From JASJAR01 sp039198225 (GTDB lineage: Bacteria; Pseudomonadota; Alphaproteobacteria; Rhodobacterales; Rhodobacteraceae), in contig JBCCTQ010000018.1 in assembly GCA_039198225.1 (NCBI GenBank), positions 17,382 to 81,381 of the forward strand: 64,000 nt of DNA, in the 5' to 3' direction. The position numbers and the translations under genes are program-made. Positions 1 to 8,417 of the stretch are shown here, in pieces (position 1 is the first letter of the stretch; each line of letters opens with the position of its first letter). The notes beneath the pieces were generated by a model. That model was not told the origin of the DNA. It was given only the letters and a program-made list of their open reading frames with translations, and ran no database searches.

Positions 1-222
1 ATCGAGCGGCCGGATCCAAATCGTACCGTCTCGATCATCATAAATTGCGACCGGGCTCCGGTCGGGCTCGTAAACCCCCTGCCCCACAAGCCGGTAAAGA
101 CCGCCCTTTCGGTGGCGGTGCGTGGGGCGCCAAGCTCGGCCTAGCGCCCCTCCCAGGGTCTCACCCCCCGCACTGCCTTCGGACAAGCCGAAGGCACGAC
201 CGATGAAGGCAAACGCTGTCAT
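1..222 (-). CDS. DUF1653 domain protein (partial, cut by window edge)
   Basis: I translated this by hand from the minus strand; 74 codons are open to the left edge. The ATG at 222-220 overlaps the TGA of the upstream reductase gene as ATGA, so the two genes are probably translationally coupled. After about 30 residues comes HRHRKGGLYRLVG, then PVAIYDD, then a Trp-containing end WIRP. This spacing resembles the small DUF1653 fold (KGG.YR..G ... VVY ... W.RP). The function of the family is unknown. The C-terminus is missing here. An alternative is that this is an unusual C-terminal piece split off from the reductase, but the sequence does not look like a reductase C-terminal domain. Confidence 0.6.
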   Translation of the reverse strand, partial: MTAFAFIGRAFGLSEGSAGGETLGGALGRAWRPTHRHRKGGLYRLVGQGVYEPDRSPVAIYDDRDGTIWIRPLD

Positions 223-1943
223 GCGGACAAAACGGATCCGGTAACATCGTTTGGACGATAGGTGGTGCAGCCTTTGCACCCGGTTTCGTGCGCGCGCCAG
301 TAGACATCTTTAAAGCTCTGAAAATCAATGTCTTCTGGGCAATTTACCGTCTTAGAGATGCCGCTGTCGACCCATTGTTGAGCCGTGGCTTGCATCCGCA
401 CATGGTCGTCCGGCGTCAAGTCCATGGCGGTGACGAAAGCATCCGTCAGCGGGGCGTCGGCACCGTAGGTCTGATGGTAGAGCCAGACGGCGTAATCCTT
501 GACCACCTCGTAATCCACCTCCCGGTTCGGTCGGGTGATCCGCCGGGTGAAGGACGTCGCGAAAACCGGCTCAATCCCCGAGGAGACGTTGCCGGCAAAC
601 ATTGAGGTCGTGCCAGTGGGCGCGATCGTCGTCAAAAGCCCGTTTCGGAGCCCGTGGTCGCGAATCAGGGCGCGGGTTTCGAAATCGAGCCCCCGGAAAG
701 CGCCGCGATCACAATGCGCGTCATGGTTGTAGAGCGGGAAAGACCCGCGCTCCCGTGCGCGCCGGGCCGAAGCGGCGTAGGCGGCGTTTTTCAGAACATG
801 CATCCAGCGCCCGAATGTGGCCACCGCTGGGTCCGATCCGTAGCGCAGACCCACCATGATCAGCGCGTCAGCCACCCCGGTTACGCCGACGCCGATCCGG
901 CGTTTGTCGCGGGCTTCCTGTTCCTGGGCTGGCAAGGCGAACTTCGACACGTCGATCGCGTTGTCGAGAAGATGAACGGCTGTTGCCACAAGATCGCGCA
1001 ACTCCAAGAGATCGAGGTAAGCGTCTCTACGGAATGGATTTTTCACGAGCTGCGCGAGGTTGATCGACGCTAAGGGACAGGCCCCGTTCGGCGGCAACGG
1101 TTGCTCGGCGCAGGAATTCGTGGCCGCGATCTCCTCGGCATAGCCCAAAGGATTGGCGCGGTTTATCCGGTCGATGAACAAAACGCCTGGCTCGGCGGCC
1201 GCGTAGGTCCGCTCCATGATCGCGCCCCAGAGGGCTTTTGCGTCGATCGTTCGAACGGTTTTGCCATTCCAATTGAGCGCCCAGGACCGGCCCTCTTTCA
1301 CCGCTTCGACAAAGTCGTCCGTCACCAAAACCGATAAGTTAAAGTTTCGGAACCGCGCCCTGTCGGCTTTTGCGTTAACAAATCCCTCGATATCGGGATG
1401 GTCACAACGCAACGTCGCCATCATTGCGCCACGGCCCATGCCGGTGACAAGCATGGCACAGACAGAGTCGCAAATATCCATTACCGCAAGTGGCCCGGCA
1501 GCCGGGCAATCGAGCCCTTTAATATTGCTGCCTTGTGGGCGAATTGTGGAAAAGTCGAAACCTATTCCACCACCCATTTTCATTGTCAGCGCCGCGTCTT
1601 TAATAGTGTCCATTATTCCTGACAGTGCGTCAGGTATAGTTCGCATGACAAACGTATTAAATAGCGTGACGTCGCGTTCGGTCCCCGCACCGGAAAGAAT
1701 GCGCCCCCCGGGCAGTAAGCGGAAACCTTCCATCGCATTGTAAAATTTGTGGAAAACAGCATCGCGCTTGGCGTCGGGCTCCGCAGCAGAAAGCCCATTG
1801 GCCACCCGTTGCCACGTGTCTCGAACCGTTAGGTCCATTTCGACACCGTCGCGGCGGTACGCATATTTGTCTTTCCAAATTTGTCTTGCGACAGGTTGTG
1901 CAAAAATAAACTCATTATCGAACACTCGGAAGTGGTCGTTCAT
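219..1943 (-). CDS. nrdJ: Adenosylcobalamin-dependent ribonucleotide reductase, class II, divergent
   Basis: 574 residues matching the class II ribonucleotide reductase core, which reduces ribonucleotides to deoxyribonucleotides in the cytoplasm using coenzyme B12. Landmarks are LLPGGRILSGAGT near residue 80, GRGAMMATLRCDHPDIEGF near 170, the active-site loop NSCAEQPLPPNGACPLASIN (Asn, thiyl Cys, Glu and second Cys all present), APTGTTSMFAGNVSSGIEP, and a C-terminal GCKGC motif. Two oddities: the usual first redox Cys in LFNCFVM is Thr here (LFNTFVM), and the protein stops just after VTGSVL, whereas related proteins continue with a TSCPD-type C-terminal region. The loop is also unusual in reading NSCAE instead of NPCGE. 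It may be a specialised or decaying paralogue. It overlaps the next gene by 4 bp. Confidence 0.85.
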   Translation of the reverse strand: MNDHFRVFDNEFIFAQPVARQIWKDKYAYRRDGVEMDLTVRDTWQRVANGLSAAEPDAKRDAVFHKFYNAMEGFRLLPGGRILSGAGTERDVTLFNTFVMRTIPDALSGIMDTIKDAALTMKMGGGIGFDFSTIRPQGSNIKGLDCPAAGPLAVMDICDSVCAMLVTGMGRGAMMATLRCDHPDIEGFVNAKADRARFRNFNLSVLVTDDFVEAVKEGRSWALNWNGKTVRTIDAKALWGAIMERTYAAAEPGVLFIDRINRANPLGYAEEIAATNSCAEQPLPPNGACPLASINLAQLVKNPFRRDAYLDLLELRDLVATAVHLLDNAIDVSKFALPAQEQEARDKRRIGVGVTGVADALIMVGLRYGSDPAVATFGRWMHVLKNAAYAASARRARERGSFPLYNHDAHCDRGAFRGLDFETRALIRDHGLRNGLLTTIAPTGTTSMFAGNVSSGIEPVFATSFTRRITRPNREVDYEVVKDYAVWLYHQTYGADAPLTDAFVTAMDLTPDDHVRMQATAQQWVDSGISKTVNCPEDIDFQSFKDVYWRAHETGCKGCTTYRPNDVTGSVLSA

Positions 1944-2249
1944 TCTGGCCCCCAGTTTGACCCCTCGCTGGAGTTAAAAGTTAGTTAACAATATTGGAGT
2001 TAAGCCGAAGCGACGGGACCTCAAACCTAATTTGGAGATTAAGGTTAACGGCCGGCGAAACGGCGCGGGCTACCCGAGTTAATCAAGCAAAGATCGGCTG
2101 AAAACTAGCGGCTCAAGATCGCCCGCGATTAATATTTTGGCGAAGCTCTTTCCCGGAATGGCCTCAAACTTTTCATTCGCCGATCCCGCTTAAGCCGATT
2201 TTCACTGGCCTCCTTTAACACGTTCGGTTCCGAACACGGGAACGCTTGA
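1944..2249. other. 306-bp divergent intergenic region
   Basis: AT-rich spacer between the reductase gene (minus) and the GST gene (plus), so it should hold both promoters. It contains CAATATTG at 1989-1996 and several TTAA-rich stretches. I looked for a cobalamin riboswitch and for paired NrdR boxes and could not support either. No ORF of note. Confidence 0.6.
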
Positions 2250-2882
2250 ATGACAAAACTCTACGCATGCATCGGGTCAGGAAACTGCTTCAAACCCTGG
2301 CTCGCCCTCAACCAGCTTGATCAGCCCTTCGAGCTTGAACTGATCGATGTCTTGAAAGGTCAGCAGAAATCAGCAGACTACCTAGGCATTAACCCCCTCG
2401 GGGTGGTGCCGTTTTTGAAGACGGAGCGAGGCCTCGGGCTGGGTGAAAGCAATGCGATGCTATGGTATTTGGCGGAGGGCGATTACTTGATGCCCGCAAG
2501 CCCAGAAGCGCGGGCCGAAGCCCTGCAATGGATGTTCTTCGAACAATCAAAACTCGAACCGTTCATCTCACCGGCGCGGTTTTTCACCACGATCCTGCCC
2601 GGGGAGCGCGCCAAGCGCGCCGATGACATTGCCAGCTGGCAAGAAAAGGCCCGATCGGGGCTAGATCGCCTGGAAAGCCATCTCGCGCGCCAGGCCTTTA
2701 TGGTGGCGGGCCGGTATTCCGTCGCCGACATCGCCGTTTTCGGCTATGTGCACGTCATGGACGAGGCTGGCCTGGCGTTCGGTGAATATCCCGCCATTGC
2801 AAGATGGGTGGAGGCCGTCAAAGCAACCGAAGGGTTTCGACCCTTGAGCGAAATGGGCGCAACGGCGCTCGCGGCGGAATAG
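2250..2882 (+). CDS. Glutathione S-transferase family protein
   Basis: 210 residues with the two-domain GST layout. The thioredoxin-like N-terminal half contains the cis-Pro segment NPLGVVPFL and the ES-containing turn LGESNAMLWYLAEG. The helical C-terminal half contains FMVAGRYSVADIAVFGYVH, the typical N-capping/hydrophobic staple of GSTs. The predicted role is glutathione conjugation or a related thiol reaction in the cytosol; the substrate cannot be read from sequence. The length is typical. It sits 11 bp upstream of the next gene and so may be cotranscribed with it, though the functions are not obviously linked. Confidence 0.88.
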   Translation: MTKLYACIGSGNCFKPWLALNQLDQPFELELIDVLKGQQKSADYLGINPLGVVPFLKTERGLGLGESNAMLWYLAEGDYLMPASPEARAEALQWMFFEQSKLEPFISPARFFTTILPGERAKRADDIASWQEKARSGLDRLESHLARQAFMVAGRYSVADIAVFGYVHVMDEAGLAFGEYPAIARWVEAVKATEGFRPLSEMGATALAAE

Positions 2883-2893
2883 GGCAGGCCGGC

Positions 2894-5011
2894 ATGTCGC
2901 GCAGCCTACCTTTGCAAGCGACGGAGGAGTCCCGGCATAGAACGCCGGGACCCTACTCGGGCGGGGTCCCCACCCGGGCCAACCGGGCTTTCGAAATTGC
3001 CCGGCGCCTTGCGACGCCGATCTGGGTCTACGACATCGATATGTGCCGAGTTGTGCTGGCCAATGAGGCTGGCTGTGCCATTTGGGATGCCGACAACGAG
3101 ACGACACTCCGGAACCGGGACCTCGCAAAGGACATGTCGTCGACCGTGGCCAAGCGCCTCAAGCAATATCAAAGCGATTTCAGCGCCCACAATGCCACGT
3201 TTAGTGAGATGTGGACGCTTTACCCCGGTGGGCAGCCGCGGAGCGTCCAGGTATTGTTTTCAGGATTTGTGCTCGATGACGGGCGTATGGCGATGCTCTG
3301 CGAAGCCGTCGGTCAGCCAAAGGACGAGCCGGACACGCTTAGGAGCGCCGAGGCCCTCCTCCACACGGACGTGATGATCGCGCTTTACGATCTTGACGGG
3401 CCGCCCCTCTACATGAACCCGGCGGCCCGGAACGCGGTCGTCGATATCGAACAGCCTCTTTCGGCGCTCATGGCTCGGCGGAGCGATTTTGAGATGGTGA
3501 TCCACAACCTCGACCGGTCGGGCGAGGTTCGGATCGTCACCGAGGTCAACACTATCACGGGCACCCGCTGGTTCGACCTTTCGGCAAAGCTCTGTTCGGA
3601 CGCCGCCACCGGGATCCCGGCGGTGCTTTTGACGTCGACGGATGTGAGCGAATTGAAGAACGCGCGGGACCAGGCCCGCTACCTCGCCGACCGCGATCTT
3701 CTGACGGGGTGCTACAACCGGAGCTATCTCCAGAACCATATTAGCGAGCTCCGTGACAGCGCGAAGGCGCCCTGCGCGCTGGTCTATTTCGACATCGACA
3801 ATTTCAAATCCATCAATGACCGGTTCGGCCACGAGGCCGGTGACGCTGTCCTCAAACGGATCATTGAACGGACCCAAGGCGTCATCCGCCAAGAGGACGT
3901 CATCGCCCGCCTCGGGGGAGACGAATTCGTCATCATCTTCGAGGACGTTCCAACGATCGACGCGTTTGAGGCCAAGATCAAAGCCGTCCACACGGCCGTT
4001 TGCGGCGTGATTTCGTATCAATCGACGCGGATGAACGTGACCGTCAGCGCCGGCTGCACATATTTCACCCCGGAGGATGCGGACTTTACCACCATCCTCC
4101 GCCAGGCCGACATCGCGCTTTATTCAGCAAAGCAATCGGGCAGGAACCGGGTTGTGGCGTTCAACGAAGAACTGGGGGCGGCGGCCGAAAAACGGACGCG
4201 CTTCGAAGAAGAACTCAAATCCGCAATCGAAAAACGCGAATTCCACATGCACTTTCAGCCGCGGCTCGATCTTGCGAGCGGGAGGGTCGTCTCAGCCGAG
4301 GCCCTCGCCCGCTGGCAACACCCGCGACGCGGCCTCGTGATGCCGGCCGACTTCATCCCGATCTGCGAAGACACGGGCATGATCGAAGAGCTGGGCCGAA
4401 TGGCACTCGAACTCGGATCGGCTGAGCTCTTAAACTGGACCGAGGCCGGGCTCGATCTCGACGTTTCGGTCAATGTGTCTCCGCGCCAATTTGACGACGA
4501 GCGCTTCATTCCGTTCCTCGAAGAACAGGCCAAGGCGGAGAATTTCCCGCGCGGCCGGGTCGAACTTGAAGTGACAGAAAGCGTCCTCATCGGTGATAAA
4601 GACACGATTGCACGCAAGTTGAGCGACATCACCGCAATGGGCTATCGCATTGCGCTTGACGATTTCGGCACCGGCTATTCCAACCTTGCCTACATCTCGC
4701 ACTTTCCGTTGAACTGCATAAAGATCGATGCTTCCTTCGTGCGGCAATTGCCGGAATCCGGGCCGATCGTGCGGCTGATCCTGACGCTATCAAAGCAAAT
4801 CGGAGCGCTCTCCGTGGCTGAGGGGATCGAAACCGAAGCCCAATTGGCCTGGCTCGTGGAAAACGGATGCGATCAGGGCCAAGGATTTTTGATGTCTAAA
4901 CCGCTCCCGGCGGCCGAATTGATCAAGGCGCTGGCCGGGGTTGAAGCGACGGCGGCGAGCGCCATGGGCAAAACAAAAGAACCGACGGGCAAGACCGCAA
5001 CGGCGCCCTGA
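2894..5011 (+). CDS. PAS-GGDEF-EAL protein (cyclic-di-GMP synthase/phosphodiesterase)
   Basis: About 705 residues from ATG 2894; the frame is open further upstream but overlaps the GST gene. The N-terminal part has PAS-like segments, for example TPIWVYDIDMCRVVLANEA. The GGDEF domain carries intact RLGGDEF, preceded by the inhibitory I-site RQED at the expected five-residue spacing. The EAL domain has EALARW, SVNVSP, ELEVTES, LDDFGTGYS, IKID, AEGIETE and QGQGF, so all metal and catalytic positions look intact. The protein should therefore be able both to make and to degrade c-di-GMP, with the PAS region sensing an unknown signal. No transmembrane segment or signal peptide is seen, so it is probably cytoplasmic. 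The product controls the switch between motility and surface attachment in relatives. Confidence 0.92.
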   Translation: MSRSLPLQATEESRHRTPGPYSGGVPTRANRAFEIARRLATPIWVYDIDMCRVVLANEAGCAIWDADNETTLRNRDLAKDMSSTVAKRLKQYQSDFSAHNATFSEMWTLYPGGQPRSVQVLFSGFVLDDGRMAMLCEAVGQPKDEPDTLRSAEALLHTDVMIALYDLDGPPLYMNPAARNAVVDIEQPLSALMARRSDFEMVIHNLDRSGEVRIVTEVNTITGTRWFDLSAKLCSDAATGIPAVLLTSTDVSELKNARDQARYLADRDLLTGCYNRSYLQNHISELRDSAKAPCALVYFDIDNFKSINDRFGHEAGDAVLKRIIERTQGVIRQEDVIARLGGDEFVIIFEDVPTIDAFEAKIKAVHTAVCGVISYQSTRMNVTVSAGCTYFTPEDADFTTILRQADIALYSAKQSGRNRVVAFNEELGAAAEKRTRFEEELKSAIEKREFHMHFQPRLDLASGRVVSAEALARWQHPRRGLVMPADFIPICEDTGMIEELGRMALELGSAELLNWTEAGLDLDVSVNVSPRQFDDERFIPFLEEQAKAENFPRGRVELEVTESVLIGDKDTIARKLSDITAMGYRIALDDFGTGYSNLAYISHFPLNCIKIDASFVRQLPESGPIVRLILTLSKQIGALSVAEGIETEAQLAWLVENGCDQGQGFLMSKPLPAAELIKALAGVEATAASAMGKTKEPTGKTATAP

Positions 5012-5170
5012 GAGTTCGAGGCGCTGCGTCAGGGTCCTGTGGCGCAGAGGCGTACCCCGCCAGCCACTCCAAGCACGACGAACGAAAACAAGAGGCTCAG
5101 ATGGGCGCCTCATCCGCGGCGGATCGCTGGTGATCGCAATGGCGGCACCTTGGCGCTGGCGGGGCCGAGC

Positions 5171-5188
5171 GTGATAATATAACTTTAC
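5171..5188 (+). promoter_or_regulatory. Candidate Zur (zinc uptake regulator) operator
   Basis: An imperfect palindrome, GTGATAATATAACTTTAC. The right half read on the other strand is GTAAAGTTATA, close to the Zur half-site pattern GTAATGTTATA; the left half is weaker. It lies about 45 bp before the DUF2796 gene, where a Zur operator would repress transcription. This was identified by eye only. Confidence 0.4.
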
Positions 5189-5232
5189 CCAAAAGCGCAT
5201 TTGAACTGCTGCCAATCCCCAGGGAGACGATC

Positions 5233-5868
5233 ATGACTGGCAAATCACTCTTCATTTCCACCGCCCTCTGCGCCTTCGCTTGGCCGGCCATTGCGGAGGA
5301 CAAACGGGAATTGGACGCCCATGTCCATGGCCACGGCGCCCTCAATATCGCGATGGAAGGCAACCAAGTCGCCATAGAGCTCGAAGTGCCGGGTTTTGAC
5401 ATTGTCGGTTTCGAATACGAAGCCAGCACGGACGAAGACAAAGCTGCCATTGCTACTGCGCTGGATACCCTGGGCGACGCGTCGAACCTCTTTTCGCTCA
5501 CCGCCGATGCGGGCTGTGAGGTGACGGAAGCCTCGGTGGAACTTTTGGGTGAAGAAGATGAGCATGGGGAGCATGAGGGCGAGGACCACGCCGCGGCCGA
5601 TACCGGCCATGACCATGGGCACAGCCACGGCCATGCTCACGGCGAAGCTGCCCATTCCGAGGAAGCCGAAGCGGAGCATTCGGAGTTTCACGCCGAGTAC
5701 CTGATGACCTGTGCGGCCATCGACAAACTGGCCTCGATCGAGTTGCCCTATTTCGAGAACTTTCCCAACGCCGAGGAACTTGAAGTACAGCTTGTGACCG
5801 AACAGGGCGCCTCGGAGATGGAAGCCTCGCCCGACCAGGCGGTGCTGGACGTGTCCCCCTCGACCTAA
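5233..5868 (+). CDS. DUF2796 (ZrgA-like) zinc-binding periplasmic protein
   Basis: 211 residues. A clear signal peptide ends at PAIAE near residue 22. The mature start ELDAHVHGHGALNIAMEG is the hallmark of DUF2796. A central linker around residues 110-150 is packed with His, Asp and Glu (HDHGHSHGHAHGE) and is surely metal-binding. Two Cys (GCEV, TCAA) are conserved in family style. In Vibrio the related ZrgA is under zinc control and is thought to help zinc acquisition in the periplasm. The downstream ABC ATPase, permease and DUF3299 genes follow closely and match that cluster type. A candidate Zur box lies just upstream. The precise transport direction is not proven. Confidence 0.88.
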   Translation: MTGKSLFISTALCAFAWPAIAEDKRELDAHVHGHGALNIAMEGNQVAIELEVPGFDIVGFEYEASTDEDKAAIATALDTLGDASNLFSLTADAGCEVTEASVELLGEEDEHGEHEGEDHAAADTGHDHGHSHGHAHGEAAHSEEAEAEHSEFHAEYLMTCAAIDKLASIELPYFENFPNAEELEVQLVTEQGASEMEASPDQAVLDVSPST

Positions 5869-5880
5869 TACCCGGTCCCC

Positions 5881-6594
5881 GTGACGGAAGACGGATCGCC
5901 AGATCACGCGCTCCGGCTGAGCGAAGTGTCCTTCGCCTGGCCTGGGCGCATGCCGTTTTCGCTCGATGTGGCGGACTTTGCCGTCCGCCCAGGCGAGACG
6001 GTGTTCTTGGCCGGGGCCAGCGGGTCGGGGAAATCCACGCTTTTGAGCCTGATTGCCGGGATCACGAACGCCCGAAAGGGCCGCGTCGAGGTGGATGGGC
6101 GCGACCTCGGGCGCATGGCGGGCCCGCGGCGCGACCGGTTTCGAGCGGACCGGATCGGGATCATCTTTCAGATGTTTAACCTCTTGCCCTATGCCACGGG
6201 CCTGGAGAATATTCTCTTACCCCTGGCCTTCGCTCCGGAACGCAAAGCCCGGCTCGACGATCCGAAAGCAGCCGCCTTGGACTTGGCGGAGGGTCTCGGT
6301 CTTACGTCGGATCTTCTGACACTGGCCCAGGCCCACACTCTTAGCATCGGACAGCAACAGCGGGTGGCCGCGGCCCGAGCACTGATCGGGGGGCCGCAAC
6401 TTGTCATCGCTGACGAACCCACATCCGCCCTCGATGCCGAGACCCAGCTTGCATTCATCGATCTTTTGCTCGCGCGGGTGGCAGCGGCGGGGGCCACACT
6501 TTTGATGGTGAGCCATGACGAGCGCCTCAAAGGCCGGTTTGACCGCGCGCTCCGGCTCGAAGACGTGGCCGTGACCCGCAAGGCAGGCCGATGA
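5881..6594 (+). CDS. ABC transporter ATP-binding protein (LolD/MacB type)
   Basis: 237 residues beginning at GTG 5881. It contains Walker A GASGSGKST (near residue 40), the Q-loop in IIFQMFNLLPYATGLENI, the signature LSIGQQQR, Walker B LVIADEPTSALD and switch His in VSHDE. These belong to the MacB/LolD/FtsE group, which works with permeases that transmit force to periplasmic partners rather than with classical import channels. It starts 12 bp after the DUF2796 gene and overlaps the permease gene by 4 bp, so it is part of one operon. It likely powers the neighbouring permease in metal-related trafficking at the inner membrane. Confidence 0.9.
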   Translation: MTEDGSPDHALRLSEVSFAWPGRMPFSLDVADFAVRPGETVFLAGASGSGKSTLLSLIAGITNARKGRVEVDGRDLGRMAGPRRDRFRADRIGIIFQMFNLLPYATGLENILLPLAFAPERKARLDDPKAAALDLAEGLGLTSDLLTLAQAHTLSIGQQQRVAAARALIGGPQLVIADEPTSALDAETQLAFIDLLLARVAAAGATLLMVSHDERLKGRFDRALRLEDVAVTRKAGR

Positions 6595-7841
6595 TCCTTT
6601 TCCGCCTTGCCTGGCAATCGCTTTTAAACCGCTGGCTGACCGTGGGTCTCACGGTGTTTGCGGTGGCTCTGTCGGTGGCGCTTTTTCTCGGGGTCGAAAA
6701 GGTGCGGACCGGGGCAAAAGCGAGCTTTGCCAATACGATATCGGGAACTGACCTCATCGTTGGGGCGCGCTCGGGCGGTGTTCAGCTCTTGCTCTATTCG
6801 GTATTCCGGGTGGGGAACGCTACCAACAACATCACCTGGGAGAGCTACCAGGACATTGCCGCGCGCGAAGACGTCGACTGGATCGTGCCCCTGTCGCTGG
6901 GCGACAGCCACCGGGGGTTTCGGGTGCTCGGGACGAGCCAGGAATTTTTTGACCGCTACCGGTTTCGAGGTGGACGAGAAATTACTTTCGACGCCGGAGC
7001 CCGATTTGATGATCTGTTCGACGCGGTGGTGGGCAGCCAGGTGGCGCGGGCGCTGGGGTATGATCTCGACCAGGAGATCATCGTCTCCCACGGCATCGCC
7101 TCCTTCACCGACCATGACGACAAACCGTTCCGGATCTCTGGCATCCTCGCGCCGACCGGCACGCCGGTGGATCGGACGGTCTTTGTAAGCCTCGAAGCCA
7201 TCGAGGCCATCCATATCGATTGGCAAGGGGGCGGGCGCTCGGCCAACACGATCAGTGCCGACGAGGTGCGGGGCATGGTGCTCGAACCGAATGCCGTGAC
7301 CGCTGCGATGGTGGGGGTCCAATCGAAACTCCAGATCTTCGCGCTCCAGCGTTGGGTCAACGAGTATCCCGAGGAGCCGCTTTTGGCGATCTTGCCCGGT
7401 GTCGCCTTGGGCGAATTGTGGGACATTATCGGCGTGGCAGAAACCGCGCTCATCGCCGTGTCGGCCTTGGTGGTGGTGACCGCCCTTCTCGGCATGGTGG
7501 CGATGATCTTTTCGGGGCTGAACGAGCGGCGGCGCGAAATGGCGATCCTGCGCGCCGTAGGGGCTGGCCCGGGGACGATCCTTGCCCTTCTGATCGTGGA
7601 AGCGTTTTTCATGAGCCTTGCCGCGATCATCCTCGGCCTCGGCCTACTCTACACGGGATTGTTGGTGCTCCGCGGTTATATCGACGGCGCTTTTGGGCTA
7701 TACTTAGAGCTCGGGCCGCCGACTGGACGGGAATGGGCGATGCTGGCTTTGGTGGTGTTCCTCGGGACACTTGTAAGCCTCGCCCCGGCAGTTCGGGCCT
7801 ACCGAATGTCTTTGGCCGACGGGATGCAGGTCAGGTCATGA
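6591..7841 (+). CDS. ABC transporter permease, FtsX/MacB type
   Basis: 416 residues. One transmembrane segment lies near the N-terminus (VGLTVFAVALSVALFLGV). A large periplasmic domain of about 230 residues follows, then three C-terminal helices (ETALIAVSALVVVTALLGMVAMIF, LLIVEAFFMSLAAIILGLGL, AMLALVVFLGTLVSLAPAV). The motif ERRREMAILRAVGA just after the second helix is the typical FtsX/MacB coupling region. It overlaps the ATPase gene by 4 bp and the DUF3299 gene by 4 bp. With the His-rich DUF2796 protein it probably forms a zinc-linked mechanotransmission-type ABC system; substrate and direction are inferred only from context. Confidence 0.88.
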   Translation: MILFRLAWQSLLNRWLTVGLTVFAVALSVALFLGVEKVRTGAKASFANTISGTDLIVGARSGGVQLLLYSVFRVGNATNNITWESYQDIAAREDVDWIVPLSLGDSHRGFRVLGTSQEFFDRYRFRGGREITFDAGARFDDLFDAVVGSQVARALGYDLDQEIIVSHGIASFTDHDDKPFRISGILAPTGTPVDRTVFVSLEAIEAIHIDWQGGGRSANTISADEVRGMVLEPNAVTAAMVGVQSKLQIFALQRWVNEYPEEPLLAILPGVALGELWDIIGVAETALIAVSALVVVTALLGMVAMIFSGLNERRREMAILRAVGAGPGTILALLIVEAFFMSLAAIILGLGLLYTGLLVLRGYIDGAFGLYLELGPPTGREWAMLALVVFLGTLVSLAPAVRAYRMSLADGMQVRS

Positions 7842-8365
7842 TGGGGCAGAGGATGATGAAACGTCGGAGCGTCCTAAAGACTCTCGCCGCATCTCCCCTT
7901 GCGGCGCTGCCGGGCTTGGCCCGCGCGTCTGAGACGGTCGATATCGAATGGGCCGATCTCATTCCGGCAGGCAACACGGGCGTTTTGATGGAGCGGCTCC
8001 GCGACCTCAGCGGGGTTATTCAGCACGGCGAACTGACCACCGGGTTCGACCAGCCCGAGGCCCGCGCGGTCACGGATGAATTCAACGGCCAGATGGTGCG
8101 CTTGCCCGGCTTTATCGTGCCGTTGGAATTCGACGCCGAGGGGGTGACTTACTTTATCCTCGCGCCTTTTGTGGGCGCTTGCATCCACGTGCCCCCGCCC
8201 CCGGCAAACCAGCTTATCCTCGTCACGAGCGAGAAACCCTATGATTACGATGGGCTTTTTGACCCGGTCGAGGTGACGGGGGTCTTGAACACGTTTGCCC
8301 AGGCCACGGTTCTGGCCGAGATTGGCTACGAGATGGAGGCCCGGCGGGTCGTGCCGTACTCTTAG
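7838..8365 (+). CDS. DUF3299 domain exported protein
   Basis: 175 residues from ATG 7838, which overlaps the permease stop as ATGA; in-frame ATGs at 7841, 7853 and 7856 are alternative starts. The N-terminus MKRRSVLKTLAASPLAALPG followed by LARAS has a twin-arginine, Tat-like signal. The body carries the DUF3299 pattern: MVRLPGFIVPLEFDAEGVT, then FVGACIHVPPPPANQLI, with one conserved Cys and His. The role is unknown. Members are repeatedly found beside DUF2796 and MacB-like ABC genes, so a periplasmic helper role in zinc handling is the best inference. Confidence 0.82.
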   Translation: MMGQRMMKRRSVLKTLAASPLAALPGLARASETVDIEWADLIPAGNTGVLMERLRDLSGVIQHGELTTGFDQPEARAVTDEFNGQMVRLPGFIVPLEFDAEGVTYFILAPFVGACIHVPPPPANQLILVTSEKPYDYDGLFDPVEVTGVLNTFAQATVLAEIGYEMEARRVVPYS

Positions 8366-8417
8366 GCCGACACCCCTCGCCCTTTCGCCCAACCGCATTC
8401 GACGCTATGGCCCGGCC

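Noticed and set aside
1944..2249. Cobalamin riboswitch or NrdR boxes before the B12-dependent reductase
   Set aside because: No B12-box-like sequence in the right orientation and only one partial AT palindrome; not enough to call either.
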